This document shows positions 7,883-16,760 of a DNA stretch of 64,000 nucleotides, piece by piece. Source of the DNA: Arthrobacter sp. TMP15 (lineage in GTDB: Bacteria > Actinomycetota > Actinomycetes > Actinomycetales > Micrococcaceae); the NCBI RefSeq assembly GCF_039529835.1, contig NZ_CP154262.1, positions 1,798,001 through 1,862,000 of the forward strand, read 5' to 3'. The stretch's first letter is position 1. Every line of letters starts with the position of its first letter. The notes beneath the pieces were generated by a model, which worked only from the letters and a program-made list of their open reading frames with translations, searched no databases and was not told the DNA's origin. The position numbers were made by a program, and so were the translations under genes.

Positions 7883-9259
7883 ATGAGTGCAGAGAAGAAC
7901 ACAGCCGGTCTGCGGGACAAGGCTGATAAGTATACAGAATTCGTCAGCCGCGGATTGGGCAAGGACCTGGCCAAGCGCTTGGGTCTACCCCAGCCGGCCA
8001 TCCTCCGCCGGTATCATCCAGGTGCACCTCTTGTTGAGGGCCCAATCTTGGTTATAGGCGAGGGAGCAGGGCCCGACGCCGTTGCCAAGGTGCTGCTGAA
8101 ATGGCAGCAGGATGTGCGCAGGCATGCGACACCAAAACAAAAACTTGGTGCCATCGTTGTTGTCTTGGATGAGTTAGAGCACCCAGACCAGCTCTCGGAT
8201 GCCATGCTCACCCTGGGCTCGGCTCTGCGGGATTTGAACAAGAACGCTCGCGTGGTCAGCATCTCACGAACTGCTACTGCTAGAGACACTCCTGCTGTAG
8301 CCGCTGCCCGTAACGGTATTGACGGCATCATTCGTTCACTTGCCAAAGAACTCCGTGCCGGAGCTAGCGCCAATGGGATTTTGCTGGCCAATGACATCTC
8401 GGCAGATTCACCCAGCGCAATGTCAGCCCTGCGCTTCTTCCTCTCCGGACGTTCAGCCTTCGTTGACGGTCAGTTCCTGACCGCATCTACGCGGGGTGAG
8501 AACGCCGAGACTGACTGGGAAAAGCCATTAAACGGAAACGTTGCAGTGGTGACCGGAGCAGCCCGGGGGATAGGTGCCGCAATTGCCCGCACGCTCGCAC
8601 GTGACGGAGCAAGAGTAATCGTGGTGGATGTTCCTGTCGCCGGAGATCATTTGGCCGCCGTCGCCAATGAAATTCACGGCACAGCACTCCAGCTGGACGT
8701 CACCACGCACGATGCTGGAGAACGCATCTTAGAACATGCCATCGCTCGCTATGGCAGGCTCGACGTTGTTGTGCACAATGCTGGTATTACGCGAGATAAA
8801 TTGCTGGCGAATATGGATGCTGCCCGCTGGGACTCGGTGATAGCTGTGAACATCGCCTCTCAGCTGCGTATGAATGAAGTATTTTTGGGCAGCAGTGACT
8901 TTGCGCAAAACTCACGCATTATCTCTGTATCTTCCACTAGCGGTATTGCCGGCAACCGTGGGCAAACCAACTATGCTGCCTCGAAAGCAGGAGTCATAGG
9001 TATGGTCCGGGCCACCGCTCCTTTGCTTGCGCAGGGCGGCGGCACAGTAAACGCTGTTGCACCAGGTTTCATTGAAACCGAAATGACGGCCAAGATTCCT
9101 TTTGCTACTCGGGAAGTTGCGCGTCGTTTGAATAGCCTTCAGCAAGGTGGCAAGCCTAGCGACGTCGCAGAGGCGATCGCCTTCTTTGCCCAACCCGGTG
9201 CGGCGGGTGTTACGGCCAATATCCTCCGTGTTTGTGGACAAAATCTGGTGGGACAATGA
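7883..9259 (+). CDS. 3-oxoacyl-CoA/ACP reductase, high-molecular-weight FabG (FabG4-like)
   Basis: A 458-residue short-chain dehydrogenase with the two-domain plan of mycobacterial FabG4: a degenerate N-terminal Rossmann domain (about 1-205) and an active C-terminal SDR domain. The C-terminal domain has TGAARGIG (cofactor loop, near 223), HNAG, the Ser of SVSSTSG and the catalytic pair in YAASK (Tyr364, Lys368). It would interconvert 3-ketoacyl and 3-hydroxyacyl thioesters with NAD(P)H. The start at ATG 7883 is four bases after the thiolase stop with TAGGAA upstream. The stop overlaps the hydratase start by ATGA, so all three are translationally coupled. Placement next to thiolase and hydratase suggests use in fatty-acid turnover; direction of flux is not shown. 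Confidence 0.9.
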   Translation: MSAEKNTAGLRDKADKYTEFVSRGLGKDLAKRLGLPQPAILRRYHPGAPLVEGPILVIGEGAGPDAVAKVLLKWQQDVRRHATPKQKLGAIVVVLDELEHPDQLSDAMLTLGSALRDLNKNARVVSISRTATARDTPAVAAARNGIDGIIRSLAKELRAGASANGILLANDISADSPSAMSALRFFLSGRSAFVDGQFLTASTRGENAETDWEKPLNGNVAVVTGAARGIGAAIARTLARDGARVIVVDVPVAGDHLAAVANEIHGTALQLDVTTHDAGERILEHAIARYGRLDVVVHNAGITRDKLLANMDAARWDSVIAVNIASQLRMNEVFLGSSDFAQNSRIISVSSTSGIAGNRGQTNYAASKAGVIGMVRATAPLLAQGGGTVNAVAPGFIETEMTAKIPFATREVARRLNSLQQGGKPSDVAEAIAFFAQPGAAGVTANILRVCGQNLVGQ

Positions 9260-10167
9260 CATCCGAGACCATGCTGACGCACATGCCCTCACTTTCCAAG
9301 CTCTACGTCAACGCCGCAGCCATGTCAGCTAAAAGCCGGCTCATCCGCTCCGCACCCGTGGTTGCACTGCCAGCCAGAGCAGTTGAGGTGCGTGGGGTGC
9401 AGGCAGATCTGGCGAAAGTGACTGAATTCGCTCACTTGATGGGGGAGCCCGCTAGGGATGTGCTACCGTCCGGCTACCTGCATGCTCTCGTTTTTCCCGT
9501 TGCCATGAGCGTCATGGTCCAGGAAGATTTTCCACTTCCACTGTTGGGCATGATTCATTTGCGCAATGAAGTGGAGCATTTTGCGCCTGTTCTGTTCACC
9601 GACGAACTCTCTGTTCGGGCATGGGCACGGGAGCTGGCCGGGCATAGAAGCGGCACAAGTGTCCAGATCGTGGCCGAAATTCACGACGCTGACGGCACGG
9701 TGCTGCTGTGGCGTGGAGTCTCAACTTATTTGGCCAAGGGCGTGTTCCTGCCTGGGCTGGATAAACCAAGCGCAGCCCCAGCCCGCATTGAATTCAATCC
9801 GCCGGTACCTACTGCGCAGTGGAAACTTGGGGTGGATACTGGCCGGGCCTATGCGGCTGTCTCGGGGGACTTCAACCCGATCCATTTGAGCGTACTTAGC
9901 GCTAAGGCTCTGGGTTTGCATCGCTCAATTGCCCACGGCATGTACGCGGCTGCCCGCGTTTTGGCCACTGTTCCACAGGCTAAACCGGATGCTTTCAGCT
10001 GGAGTATCTCCTTTGATTCGCCCGTATTCCTGCCTGCAACAGTGTCACTGGAAGTTCTTGACCACAGAACTGAGGACGGAGTGTGGCTGAACTCCGAGTT
10101 CACGGCATGGAACGGGCACACCGCCCGGAAGTACTTCAGTGGCACAGTGACTGCCGGTTGCCCCTGA
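9256..10167 (+). CDS. MaoC-like (R)-hydratase/dehydratase, HtdX-like
   Basis: A 303-residue double-hot-dog protein. The C-terminal hot-dog carries the hydratase-2 motif GDFNPIHLS (Asp205, His210) followed by HGMYAAA, as in MaoC/HtdX enzymes that hydrate trans-2-enoyl thioesters to (R)-3-hydroxyacyl forms; the N-terminal half is the degenerate partner. ATG 9256 overlaps the FabG stop; the longer frame from 9232 is an artefact of the overlap. It is the last gene of the thiolase-reductase-hydratase operon, and the fabG4-htdX neighbour pair is conserved in mycobacteria. No terminator is obvious before the convergent DUF2786 gene. Confidence 0.87.
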   Translation: MTSETMLTHMPSLSKLYVNAAAMSAKSRLIRSAPVVALPARAVEVRGVQADLAKVTEFAHLMGEPARDVLPSGYLHALVFPVAMSVMVQEDFPLPLLGMIHLRNEVEHFAPVLFTDELSVRAWARELAGHRSGTSVQIVAEIHDADGTVLLWRGVSTYLAKGVFLPGLDKPSAAPARIEFNPPVPTAQWKLGVDTGRAYAAVSGDFNPIHLSVLSAKALGLHRSIAHGMYAAARVLATVPQAKPDAFSWSISFDSPVFLPATVSLEVLDHRTEDGVWLNSEFTAWNGHTARKYFSGTVTAGCP

Positions 10168-10278
10168 AGCAAAAGAATAAGAAGAAAGAAGATCCTACGA
10201 GCGAAAACCGGAGCTATGCTTGTGCATCCCCGGGATCACCCACTGCGCCGTAACAGCACGCGGGTGGCACTCAACGTC

Positions 10279-11055
10279 CTAGCTGGTTCCGGCAGCAAGA
10301 ACATGAGGATTTGATGCGTTGACCTCATCATTGACCATGGCCATAGTGCCGGCAAAGCTACCGGCCGCATGGGCGCCGGGCGATCCCACGGAGATCGCTT
10401 GGCGTCGTGCTGTTCGCAGTTCTGGGTGAAGTAACTGGACATGGTCATCTGCCCGGTCTAATCGGCTGGCCAAAACTAGCTCGTTGCCCGGTTCACCACC
10501 TGCAACCTCTTCGCTATAGATGGCTGCAATTCGGTGTGCCACTGTACTGAGGAAACCCAACTGAAACTGCCGCCGCTCGAGGGTCTTCTCATGGGCAGAC
10601 AAGTATGGCTTGTAGGGGTAGTCAAGCCACCAAGACTGCATGGCACTTTCTAGCTGCTGTTGCAGAGAGGCAAAAAGGCGCAGGATTTGTCCAACATCAG
10701 ATTCAGCCCCAATGAGGTAGACAATCTTCTTGCTCCTGGTGGTTGCTTGCAACACCCGGACTGTATTGAACGACAGTGCCACTGCCGTCAAACCCCTGGC
10801 CTGGCCAAGCCGGTAATGGCCGCGAAACTCATAGCGTTCCTCGACCATGGGCTCTAGTGGCTTGCCTGACTTACCCGCTTCTGCATCGATGGTGGCCTGT
10901 TCAATCCCATAGCGAACCATGAGCCGTTCAGCGTGCTCTTGGAAGGTCTGGGCTTCGGCTGGAAACGGCGTACTCTCCGCCTTGGCCAACAGTTTGGAGA
11001 TCAGCGTGAGGGTCTTTTTTGACTTTCCGCTGGCTTCGCTGTGGGACTCCATCAT
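10279..11055 (-). CDS. DUF2786 domain protein
   Basis: A 258-residue cytosolic protein. Residues about 10-50 (TLISKLLAKAESTPFPAEAQ, then TFQEHAERLMVRYGIEQA) match the DUF2786 pattern, a short domain of unknown function often found in phage and actinobacterial proteins. The rest is helical, with no catalytic motif I recognise. ATG 11055 has GAGGAG seven bases upstream; the frame reaches 11163, but that start lacks a ribosome site and lies in the tRNA terminator. The gene sits just downstream of tRNA-Leu on the same strand, separated by a strong terminator. Confidence 0.78.
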   Translation of the reverse strand: MMESHSEASGKSKKTLTLISKLLAKAESTPFPAEAQTFQEHAERLMVRYGIEQATIDAEAGKSGKPLEPMVEERYEFRGHYRLGQARGLTAVALSFNTVRVLQATTRSKKIVYLIGAESDVGQILRLFASLQQQLESAMQSWWLDYPYKPYLSAHEKTLERRQFQLGFLSTVAHRIAAIYSEEVAGGEPGNELVLASRLDRADDHVQLLHPELRTARRQAISVGSPGAHAAGSFAGTMAMVNDEVNASNPHVLAAGTS

Positions 11056-11161
11056 CTTCTGACTCCTCAACACTGGCAACCCGGGCTTAGGCGAGGATTC
11101 GGGCCCGCCATTGTGGGACATTGATACTGCTGCGAGACACTCATGCGCCAGGTATAGAAAC

Positions 11162-11199
11162 AAAAAAGACTCCTTGGGAACCTAAGTTCCCAAGGAGTC
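11162..11199 (-). terminator. Rho-independent terminator after tRNA-Leu
   Basis: Fourteen-base arms (GACTCCTTGGGAAC and its complement) with a 4-nt loop are followed on the minus strand by six T residues. It ends the tRNA-Leu transcript. Confidence 0.93.
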
Positions 11200-11205
11200 T
11201 GTCAG

Positions 11206-11288
11206 TGCGCGGAAAGGGACTTGAACCCTCACCCCGTTTCCAGGACTAGCACCTCAAGCTAGCGCGTCTGCCATTCCGCCACCCGCGC
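11206..11288 (-). tRNA. tRNA-Leu, anticodon GAG
   Basis: An 83-nt class II tRNA with long variable arm. The acceptor starts GCGCGGG and pairs with TCCGCGC before discriminator A; CCA is not encoded. The anticodon stem CTAGC/GCTAG encloses TTGAGGT, giving GAG, which reads CTC and CTT. The T-arm has GGTTCAAGTCC. A strong terminator follows. Confidence 0.96.
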
Positions 11289-11490
11289 AGGTGATTGCCG
11301 GAGATCGATTCTTCTCTTCAGATGAATCGTTGTCTCCCGCAGCAGCGATGAAAACAATAGCACAGCTTTTAGGGGAAAGAAAAATCGTTGACTGGTACCG
11401 GTTTTTGGTCCTTGAAACACTATTAAATTCTCCGCCAAATTCGGCCGAAGGTAGGCTGGACACGACATCACCACACAAAGGAGTCTTCTC

Positions 11491-12795
11491 GTGAACACTG
11501 TCAGGGCCGAGGACGAAGTAGCAGGTATCTGCGCCGATCTTATTCGATTCGACACAAGCAACTTTGCCGACAATGAAGGTCCTGGTGAGCGGGCCATTGC
11601 GGAGCACACGGCGGCCCTCATCTCAGAGGTGGGACTGTCCGCGGAACTGTTCGAGTCATCCCCGGGACGCGCGAATGTCATCACTCGGATGGAAGGCACT
11701 GACCGCTCACTTCCTGCGTTAGTGGTGCACGGCCACCTTGACGTTGTTCCCGCCCAAGCTCACGACTGGAGCGTGGATCCATTCTCCGGAGAAGAACGCG
11801 ACGGTTTGATTTGGGGTCGAGGCGCGGTGGACATGAAGGATATGGACGCCATGATCCTCTCCGTCATGCGCTCCATGAGCAGGGAGGGCCGGAAACCTAA
11901 GCGTGACATTGTTTTTGCATTCTTCGCGGATGAAGAAGCCGGGGGAACTTATGGGGCGCGTTGGGCGGTGGACAACCGTCCCGAGCTCTTTGAAGGGGCA
12001 ACCGAGGCAATCTCTGAAGTAGGTGGATTCTCCACAGACATCAATGGAAAACGCGCCTACCTTTTGCAGACGGCGGAGAAGGGGCTTGCTTGGCTGCGTC
12101 TGACTGCCCATGGCCGGGCCGGCCACGGTTCCCATATCAATACAGACAACGCCGTGACCCGGCTCGCCCGGGCGGTTACCCGCATCGGCGATTACCAGTG
12201 GCCCATTGAGTACACGGATACTACACGCGCATTTTTGGAAGGTGTTTCAGAACTCACGGGTATTGAATTCGATGAGTCTAACCCGGAAAAACTCCTGAGC
12301 CAGTTGGGCACGGTCTCCCGTTTTGTTGGTGCAACGCTGCAAAACACATCCAACCCGAGTTTTCTCAGCGGCGGCTACAAGGCCAACGTGATCCCAGGCA
12401 CCGCTGAAGCCATGATCGACGTCCGGACACTGCCTGGCCAGCACGAACAGGTGCTAGAACTCATCCGTGAACTGGCGGGTGAGGGGGTTGAAATCTCAAC
12501 CATCCACAACGATGTGTCCTTGGAGACGCCGTTTGCCGGCAACCTCGTTGACGCCATGATTGACTCCTTGCATGCCGAGGACCCCGGCTCCACGGTGCTT
12601 CCCTACACACTCTCAGGCGGCACAGACAACAAGTCACTGAGCCGTCTGGGCATCACAGGTTACGGTTTCGCGCCGCTTCAGCTACCTCCTGAACTGGATT
12701 TCACCGGCATGTTCCACGGCGTGGATGAGCGAGTCCCGGTTGATTCGCTCAAATTCGGTGTCCGTGTCCTTGACCGCCTGCTGAGCAACTACTAA
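11491..12795 (+). CDS. M20 family metallopeptidase (ArgE/DapE/CPG2-like)
   Basis: A 434-residue zinc hydrolase of the M20 family, which removes N-terminal acyl groups or splits dipeptides. Metal ligands and base are visible: VVHGHLDVVPA (His80, Asp82), WGRGAVDMKD, and FADEEAGG (Glu147-148). The dimerisation domain lies between about residues 200 and 315. The start is GTG 11491 with AAAGGAG upstream. It is followed 24 bases later by the ACAD-fold protein on the same strand and may be co-transcribed. M20 proteins of this length in actinobacteria are usually annotated as dipeptidases; the real substrate cannot be read. Confidence 0.88.
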   Translation: MNTVRAEDEVAGICADLIRFDTSNFADNEGPGERAIAEHTAALISEVGLSAELFESSPGRANVITRMEGTDRSLPALVVHGHLDVVPAQAHDWSVDPFSGEERDGLIWGRGAVDMKDMDAMILSVMRSMSREGRKPKRDIVFAFFADEEAGGTYGARWAVDNRPELFEGATEAISEVGGFSTDINGKRAYLLQTAEKGLAWLRLTAHGRAGHGSHINTDNAVTRLARAVTRIGDYQWPIEYTDTTRAFLEGVSELTGIEFDESNPEKLLSQLGTVSRFVGATLQNTSNPSFLSGGYKANVIPGTAEAMIDVRTLPGQHEQVLELIRELAGEGVEISTIHNDVSLETPFAGNLVDAMIDSLHAEDPGSTVLPYTLSGGTDNKSLSRLGITGYGFAPLQLPPELDFTGMFHGVDERVPVDSLKFGVRVLDRLLSNY

Positions 12796-12819
12796 CCAAC
12801 TACTAGGAAACGACGCCCT

Positions 12820-13977
12820 ATGAGCATTCCACTGAAAGAATTACTACCTGATGAGCTGTTGGAGCGGTTTCGGGACCGGGCTAAAGGCTATGACGAGCGC
12901 AATGAGTTCTTTCATGAAGACTTAGCCGAGCTGAAGGCGCAAGGATATTTGGGCATGTTTGCCTCAATGGACGACGGCGGACTTGGCTTTGGTCTGGAAC
13001 AGGTCGCCGCCGCGCAACGCAGGTTAGCAACAGCGGCACCAGCCACAGCATTGGCGATCAATATGCATCTGGTGTGGACCGGCGTCGCACATTTGCTCGC
13101 ATGCCGCGGGGATGACTCCCTGCACTATGTGCTCAAGGAAGCTGTAGCCGGGGAAGTATTTGCTTTTGGGAACTCGGAGGCTGGTAATGACTCAGTGCTT
13201 TTCGACTCCAACACAGTGGCCACTGCATTGGAGGACGGCAGCTATTCATTTACCGGCACCAAGATTTTTACATCCTTATCCCCAGCGTGGACACGACTGG
13301 GTATTTTCGGCAAGGATGAATCGGGAGACGAACCCTGCCTTGTGCACGCATTCATCACTCGGGAAACACCTGGGTACACCATCAAGGACGACTGGAACAC
13401 GCTGGGTATGCGTGCCAGCCAATCTAATACAACCGTGCTCAACGGTGCAGTTGCACCGGCGGATCGTGTTTTTCGAAAACTTCCCGTGGGCCCCACAGCG
13501 GATCCGCTCATTTTCTCCATTTTTGCGTGCTTTGAGACGCTACTTGCCGCTGTCTATACGGGTTTGGGGGAGCGGGCGCTGGAACTCGGAGTAGCCACTG
13601 TTCACCGACGCAAATCCAAGAAAACAGGGAAGAGTTACGCCCAAGATCCGGATATCCGGTGGCGCATAGCGGATGCCGCTTTAGCCATGGATGGGCTGTA
13701 CCCACAGTTGGAGTCGCTAGCCAGGGACGTGGATAATCTTGTGAACCATGGCAGCCAATGGTTCCCAAGAATGGTAGGGCTAAAAGTGCGGGCAACCGAG
13801 ACGGCCAGAACCGTTGTTGATCTCATCATTCGAGTCAGTGGTGGTGGGACCTATTTCGCCGGGAACGAGCTTGGCCGACTCTACCGAGACGTGTTGGCGG
13901 GCATGTTTCACCCCTCAGATGACGAGTCGGCTCATTCAACCATTGCCAACGCGTGGTTGGGGCCAATTGAGCCCTAA
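12820..13977 (+). CDS. Acyl-CoA dehydrogenase superfamily flavoprotein, catalytic Glu not evident
   Basis: A 385-residue ACAD-fold protein: an N-terminal helical part with GLGFGLEQVAAAQRRLA, a middle beta domain (FTGTKIFTSLSP, LGMRASQSN) and a C-terminal helical bundle. The C-terminus ends RLYRDVLAGMFHPSDDESAH instead of the YEGTNQIQ-type segment that carries the usual catalytic base. A similar RDVxAGxFHP end occurs in ACAD-fold monooxygenases and atypical dehydrogenases. It therefore binds flavin and probably a thioester, but dehydrogenation is not certain. It follows the M20 gene by 24 bp. The ribosome site is weak (CTAGGAAACG). Confidence 0.8.
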   Translation: MSIPLKELLPDELLERFRDRAKGYDERNEFFHEDLAELKAQGYLGMFASMDDGGLGFGLEQVAAAQRRLATAAPATALAINMHLVWTGVAHLLACRGDDSLHYVLKEAVAGEVFAFGNSEAGNDSVLFDSNTVATALEDGSYSFTGTKIFTSLSPAWTRLGIFGKDESGDEPCLVHAFITRETPGYTIKDDWNTLGMRASQSNTTVLNGAVAPADRVFRKLPVGPTADPLIFSIFACFETLLAAVYTGLGERALELGVATVHRRKSKKTGKSYAQDPDIRWRIADAALAMDGLYPQLESLARDVDNLVNHGSQWFPRMVGLKVRATETARTVVDLIIRVSGGGTYFAGNELGRLYRDVLAGMFHPSDDESAHSTIANAWLGPIEP

Positions 13978-14071
13978 CCTGCACGTTCGGTGGCGGGCGC
14001 AGTGAACAGTTCATCTCGTTAGAAGTCGCGTTAGAAATCGGGTGAAAAGAAGTGGGCTAGCAAAGAGTTCG

Positions 14072-14311
14072 CTAGTAGATGGTTAGTGTCCGCTCGACTC
14101 GGAGTACTTTTCTGCGCATGAGATATTTCCGTTCTCCACCCAAGTACAGGGTGCTGCGCTCGAGCTCCCACTTGCCATATTCGGCATGCTCGCGCAACCG
14201 CTGGTACGCACCCGGAACGGACTCCCTTGACCCCACAGTAATGACGAGATACTCGAATTGACGCACTGGCGCACCTTGGCCTGTGCGTACCGGTTTCAGC
14301 GATTCCCTCAT
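14072..14311 (-). CDS. Small DUF5703-like protein
   Basis: A 79-residue basic protein with QFEYLVITVGSRESV and YGKWELERSTLYLGGERKY, a pattern I associate with the DUF5703 family of Micrococcaceae; function unknown. ATG 14311 has GGAAGGA seven bases upstream. Longer frames in the same area are shadows. It converges with the ACAD gene and is divergent from the acidic protein at 14442. Confidence 0.62.
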   Translation of the reverse strand: MRESLKPVRTGQGAPVRQFEYLVITVGSRESVPGAYQRLREHAEYGKWELERSTLYLGGERKYLMRRKVLRVERTLTIY

Positions 14312-14428
14312 GGACTGTCCTTCCCGCCCCCTGTGGATTTTCTTTGCGTTCAATACTAAAGCTACCTGTTGCGGTCCACGCTAGATGCCTCATAGGCAAA
14401 AGGACTTTCAAGTTTGTTAGCACACTGG

Positions 14429-14434
14429 TACCGT
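14429..14434 (+). promoter_or_regulatory. -10 element of leaderless acidic-protein gene
   Basis: TACCGT lies seven bases before ATG 14442, with no Shine-Dalgarno, predicting a leaderless mRNA. Confidence 0.45.
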
Positions 14435-14441
14435 CAATCGC

Positions 14442-14741
14442 ATGAGCATCGAACCCCGCGCAGCACTGAGCGCCTTGACCACAGCATTAGAAGAACACTT
14501 GGTGGCCGCATCAGCGCGCCGAGGGGAAGAAGATCCGATTGTCGAGGCAACTTTCCTGGGTATCATCGACGCCTTTGAAGCCTACGAAGAAGCCCTCTTT
14601 GATGCCTTTGACGAAGTGACGCCACTTGTCATTTACGGTGAGAACGACGATGACGATATTGACTTCGAGGACGATGATGAAGATGACGATGATGATGACC
14701 AAGACGATGCGGATTCAGACGGCGGGGATGCACACGGCTAA
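14442..14741 (+). CDS. Small acidic protein with poly-Asp tail
   Basis: A 99-residue protein. The first 60 residues are predicted helical (RAALSALTTALEEHLVAA and DAFEAYEEALFDAF); the last 35 are almost entirely Asp/Glu, giving a very negative charge. Conserved small acidic proteins of this layout occur in Arthrobacter, sometimes labelled primosomal, but nothing here shows that role. A -10-like TACCGT seven bases before ATG suggests a leaderless message. Codon use over the helical part looks genuine; a bidirectional terminator follows. Confidence 0.62.
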   Translation: MSIEPRAALSALTTALEEHLVAASARRGEEDPIVEATFLGIIDAFEAYEEALFDAFDEVTPLVIYGENDDDDIDFEDDDEDDDDDDQDDADSDGGDAHG

Positions 14742-14824
14742 GAATCAGCCGGGGTGATCCAACAGCTCCGTGGGTGATACCTGGTGAGCTGTGAGAACTG
14801 AACTGCCAGAATATGAACTATAAA

Positions 14825-14862
14825 AAATACGGCGGGCTCTCCAAGGAGGGCCCGCCGTATTT
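14825..14862. terminator. Bidirectional rho-independent terminator
   Basis: AAATACGGCGGGC and its exact complement flank a 12-nt loop. T-rich tails on both sides, six Ts on the minus strand, serve the acidic-protein gene and the convergent aldo/keto reductase gene. Confidence 0.92.
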
Positions 14863-14892
14863 CTTCACAAGTGAGTACTTTCTTACAAAGAA

Positions 14893-15831
14893 CTACCGCT
14901 GGGGACGTGAAACCTCGCTGAGTACTTTGACAATCTGGTCCGGCAACGGAGCCAGCGACGACTTCATAATTTCCTTTAATTGTTCTCCAGTGCGAGGGCC
15001 AACAATCGCAGCAGACACACCGTGATTCTCTAGGAGCCAGCTCAGAGCTACATCCAACGGTTTGCGTCCCAGCCCGTCTGCGGCGGTAATGAGAGCCTCG
15101 GTAATCCGGCTGGGGCGACCTTCCAAGTATTTCTCCACGTAGCTTCCCATGGTGGCGCTGGCAGCCCTTGAATCGGCAGGGATCTGACCACGGTACTTGC
15201 CTGTCAGCACACCCCGACCCAGCGGTGCCCAGCACAACAGTCCGGCACCTACGTGCTCGGCGGCAGGAATCACTTCTTGCTCAGCGGCTCGTGCCAACAG
15301 TGAGTACTCAACCTGGTTGGCCACAATGGGTGTATCTGACAAAGTAGCGGCACGCGCCAGCTGCCAGCCGTTGTAGTTGGACACGCCGGCGTAGCGGACA
15401 CGTCCGCTACTGACAGCATATTCAAGGGCCCCAAGGGTTTCTTCCAAGGGCACGTTTTCATCCCAAATATTTGCCAGCCACAGGTCTAGATGATCGGTGC
15501 CGAGCCGGGCAAGAGAGGCATCGAGACCGGCCAACATGGCCCGTTTGGAAGTATCAACCATTCGTTTTCCATTGCGATGACTGATTCCCGCTTTGGAAAT
15601 CAAAACAACATCGCTGCGTGGGACCACATCCCCCAGTAGCTCGCCAAGGATTGCCTCGCTACGGCCCTCAACGTGGCTCACCGCGGTGTCCAAAGTTGTT
15701 CCGCCGCCATCCACAAAGTCACGTAGCTGCGTGCGGGCAGTCTCTGCGTCGGTTTCATTGCCCCAGGTCATTGTGCCCAAGGTCAGCGCGGAGACGCGCA
15801 ACCCACTGGTGCCCATGAATCGTTGTTCCAT
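14893..15831 (-). CDS. Aldo/keto reductase-fold protein with altered catalytic tetrad
   Basis: A 312-residue (beta/alpha)8 protein of the aldo/keto reductase family, with RFMGTSGLRVSALTLGTMTWG at the start, GVSNYNGWQL in the middle and AIVGPRTGEQL in the NADPH-binding end. The usual tetrad is Asp, Tyr, Lys, His. Here Asp48 (LDTA) and Lys80 (LISKAG) are present, but the Tyr position is His53 (DTAVSH) and the His position appears to be Asn121 (LWLANIWD). Normal carbonyl reduction may be impaired or replaced by another role. ATG 15831 is favoured because TAAGCT lies seven bases upstream; the longer frame to 15906 has no support. Divergent from uppP, with about 90 bp shared. Confidence 0.83.
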   Translation of the reverse strand: MEQRFMGTSGLRVSALTLGTMTWGNETDAETARTQLRDFVDGGGTTLDTAVSHVEGRSEAILGELLGDVVPRSDVVLISKAGISHRNGKRMVDTSKRAMLAGLDASLARLGTDHLDLWLANIWDENVPLEETLGALEYAVSSGRVRYAGVSNYNGWQLARAATLSDTPIVANQVEYSLLARAAEQEVIPAAEHVGAGLLCWAPLGRGVLTGKYRGQIPADSRAASATMGSYVEKYLEGRPSRITEALITAADGLGRKPLDVALSWLLENHGVSAAIVGPRTGEQLKEIMKSSLAPLPDQIVKVLSEVSRPQR

Positions 15832-15838
15832 ACGTGCT

Positions 15839-15844
15839 AGCTTA
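15839..15844 (-). promoter_or_regulatory. -10 element of leaderless aldo/keto reductase gene
   Basis: TAAGCT on the minus strand lies seven bases before ATG 15831. Confidence 0.45.
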
Positions 15845-15910
15845 CGGTGAACTTTGAGCGCACAACGCGCGTCGATACCCCGGTTGGACACTACATGTCC
15901 GCACATGCTT

Positions 15911-15916
15911 TAGGCT
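15911..15916 (+). promoter_or_regulatory. -10 element of leaderless uppP
   Basis: TAGGCT lies seven bases before GTG 15924. The same hexamer precedes mshC, the PAC2 gene and the helicase gene. Confidence 0.5.
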
Positions 15917-15923
15917 GAAACCC

Positions 15924-16760
15924 GTGAACTGGTTTGAAGCAGCCTTCTTAGGCCTAATCCAGGGCCTGACAGAATTCCTCCCGATTTCCTCAAGCGCCCA
16001 TCTTTTTGTTGTCGGCAAATTCCTGCCATCGGGCGCTGACCCCGGTGCCGCCTTTACTGCCGTCAGCCAACTTGGCACCGAGACAGCAGTGCTGGTTTAT
16101 TTTTGGCGCGACATTGTTCGCATCATCAAAGCCTGGTGGGGATCTTTGCGCGGCAGGGTCCCTGGAACTGACCCGGATGTGCGCATGGGCTGGTTGGTCA
16201 TCTTGGGTAGTCTGCCGATCGTGATCCTCGGTGTGCTGTTTCAAAGTCATATCGAATCAACTCTGCGTAACCTGTGGCTCGTTGCCACGACACTAATTGT
16301 CTTTGGGTTGATTCTGGCGGTTGCGGACACCGTGGCCCGCCAAAACAGGGAACTCAAAGACCTCAGCTACAAGCACGGCATCATTTACGGCTTCGCCCAA
16401 GCCCTAGCTCTAATACCGGGTGTTTCACGTTCAGGAGGCACCATTACAGCTGGTCTCTTGATGGGCTATACCCGCGAATCCGCCGCCCGGTACTCGTTCC
16501 TGCTGGCTATTCCGGCAGTTTTTGGCAGCGGTTTTTACGAGCTCTATAAAATCATGTCAGGACACGAAAGCGCTGACGGGTCCTTTGGAATTGGCGAAAC
16601 AGCACTAGCCACTGTTATTGCTTTCGTCGTGGGCTACTTCATCATTGGCTGGTTCCTCAAGTTCATCTCCACCAAGAGCTTCCGGCCTTTCGTCTGGTAC
16701 AGGATCGGGTTGGGCTTGCTGCTTTATGTCTTGCTCGGCACTGGCGTCATCACGCCTTAG
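15924..16760 (+). CDS. uppP: Undecaprenyl-diphosphatase UppP (BacA family)
   Basis: A 278-residue polytopic membrane enzyme that dephosphorylates undecaprenyl diphosphate, recycling the lipid carrier for peptidoglycan. The family signatures are clear: [19 protein letters not shown] near the N-terminus with the conserved Glu, and [13 protein letters not shown] near residue 170, plus about eight hydrophobic segments. Start GTG 15924 has no Shine-Dalgarno but a TAGGCT seven bases upstream, so it is probably leaderless. The uppP-mshC neighbourhood is common in actinobacteria. A GC-rich minisatellite begins at the stop codon. Confidence 0.95.
   Translation: MNWFEAAFLGLIQGLTEFLPISSSAHLFVVGKFLPSGADPGAAFTAVSQLGTETAVLVYFWRDIVRIIKAWWGSLRGRVPGTDPDVRMGWLVILGSLPIVILGVLFQSHIESTLRNLWLVATTLIVFGLILAVADTVARQNRELKDLSYKHGIIYGFAQALALIPGVSRSGGTITAGLLMGYTRESAARYSFLLAIPAVFGSGFYELYKIMSGHESADGSFGIGETALATVIAFVVGYFIIGWFLKFISTKSFRPFVWYRIGLGLLLYVLLGTGVITP

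Noticed and set aside
15832-15906. Longer N-terminus for the aldo/keto reductase
   Set aside because: The family starts near MEQRF; upstream residues have no match and would cover the predicted -10 element.
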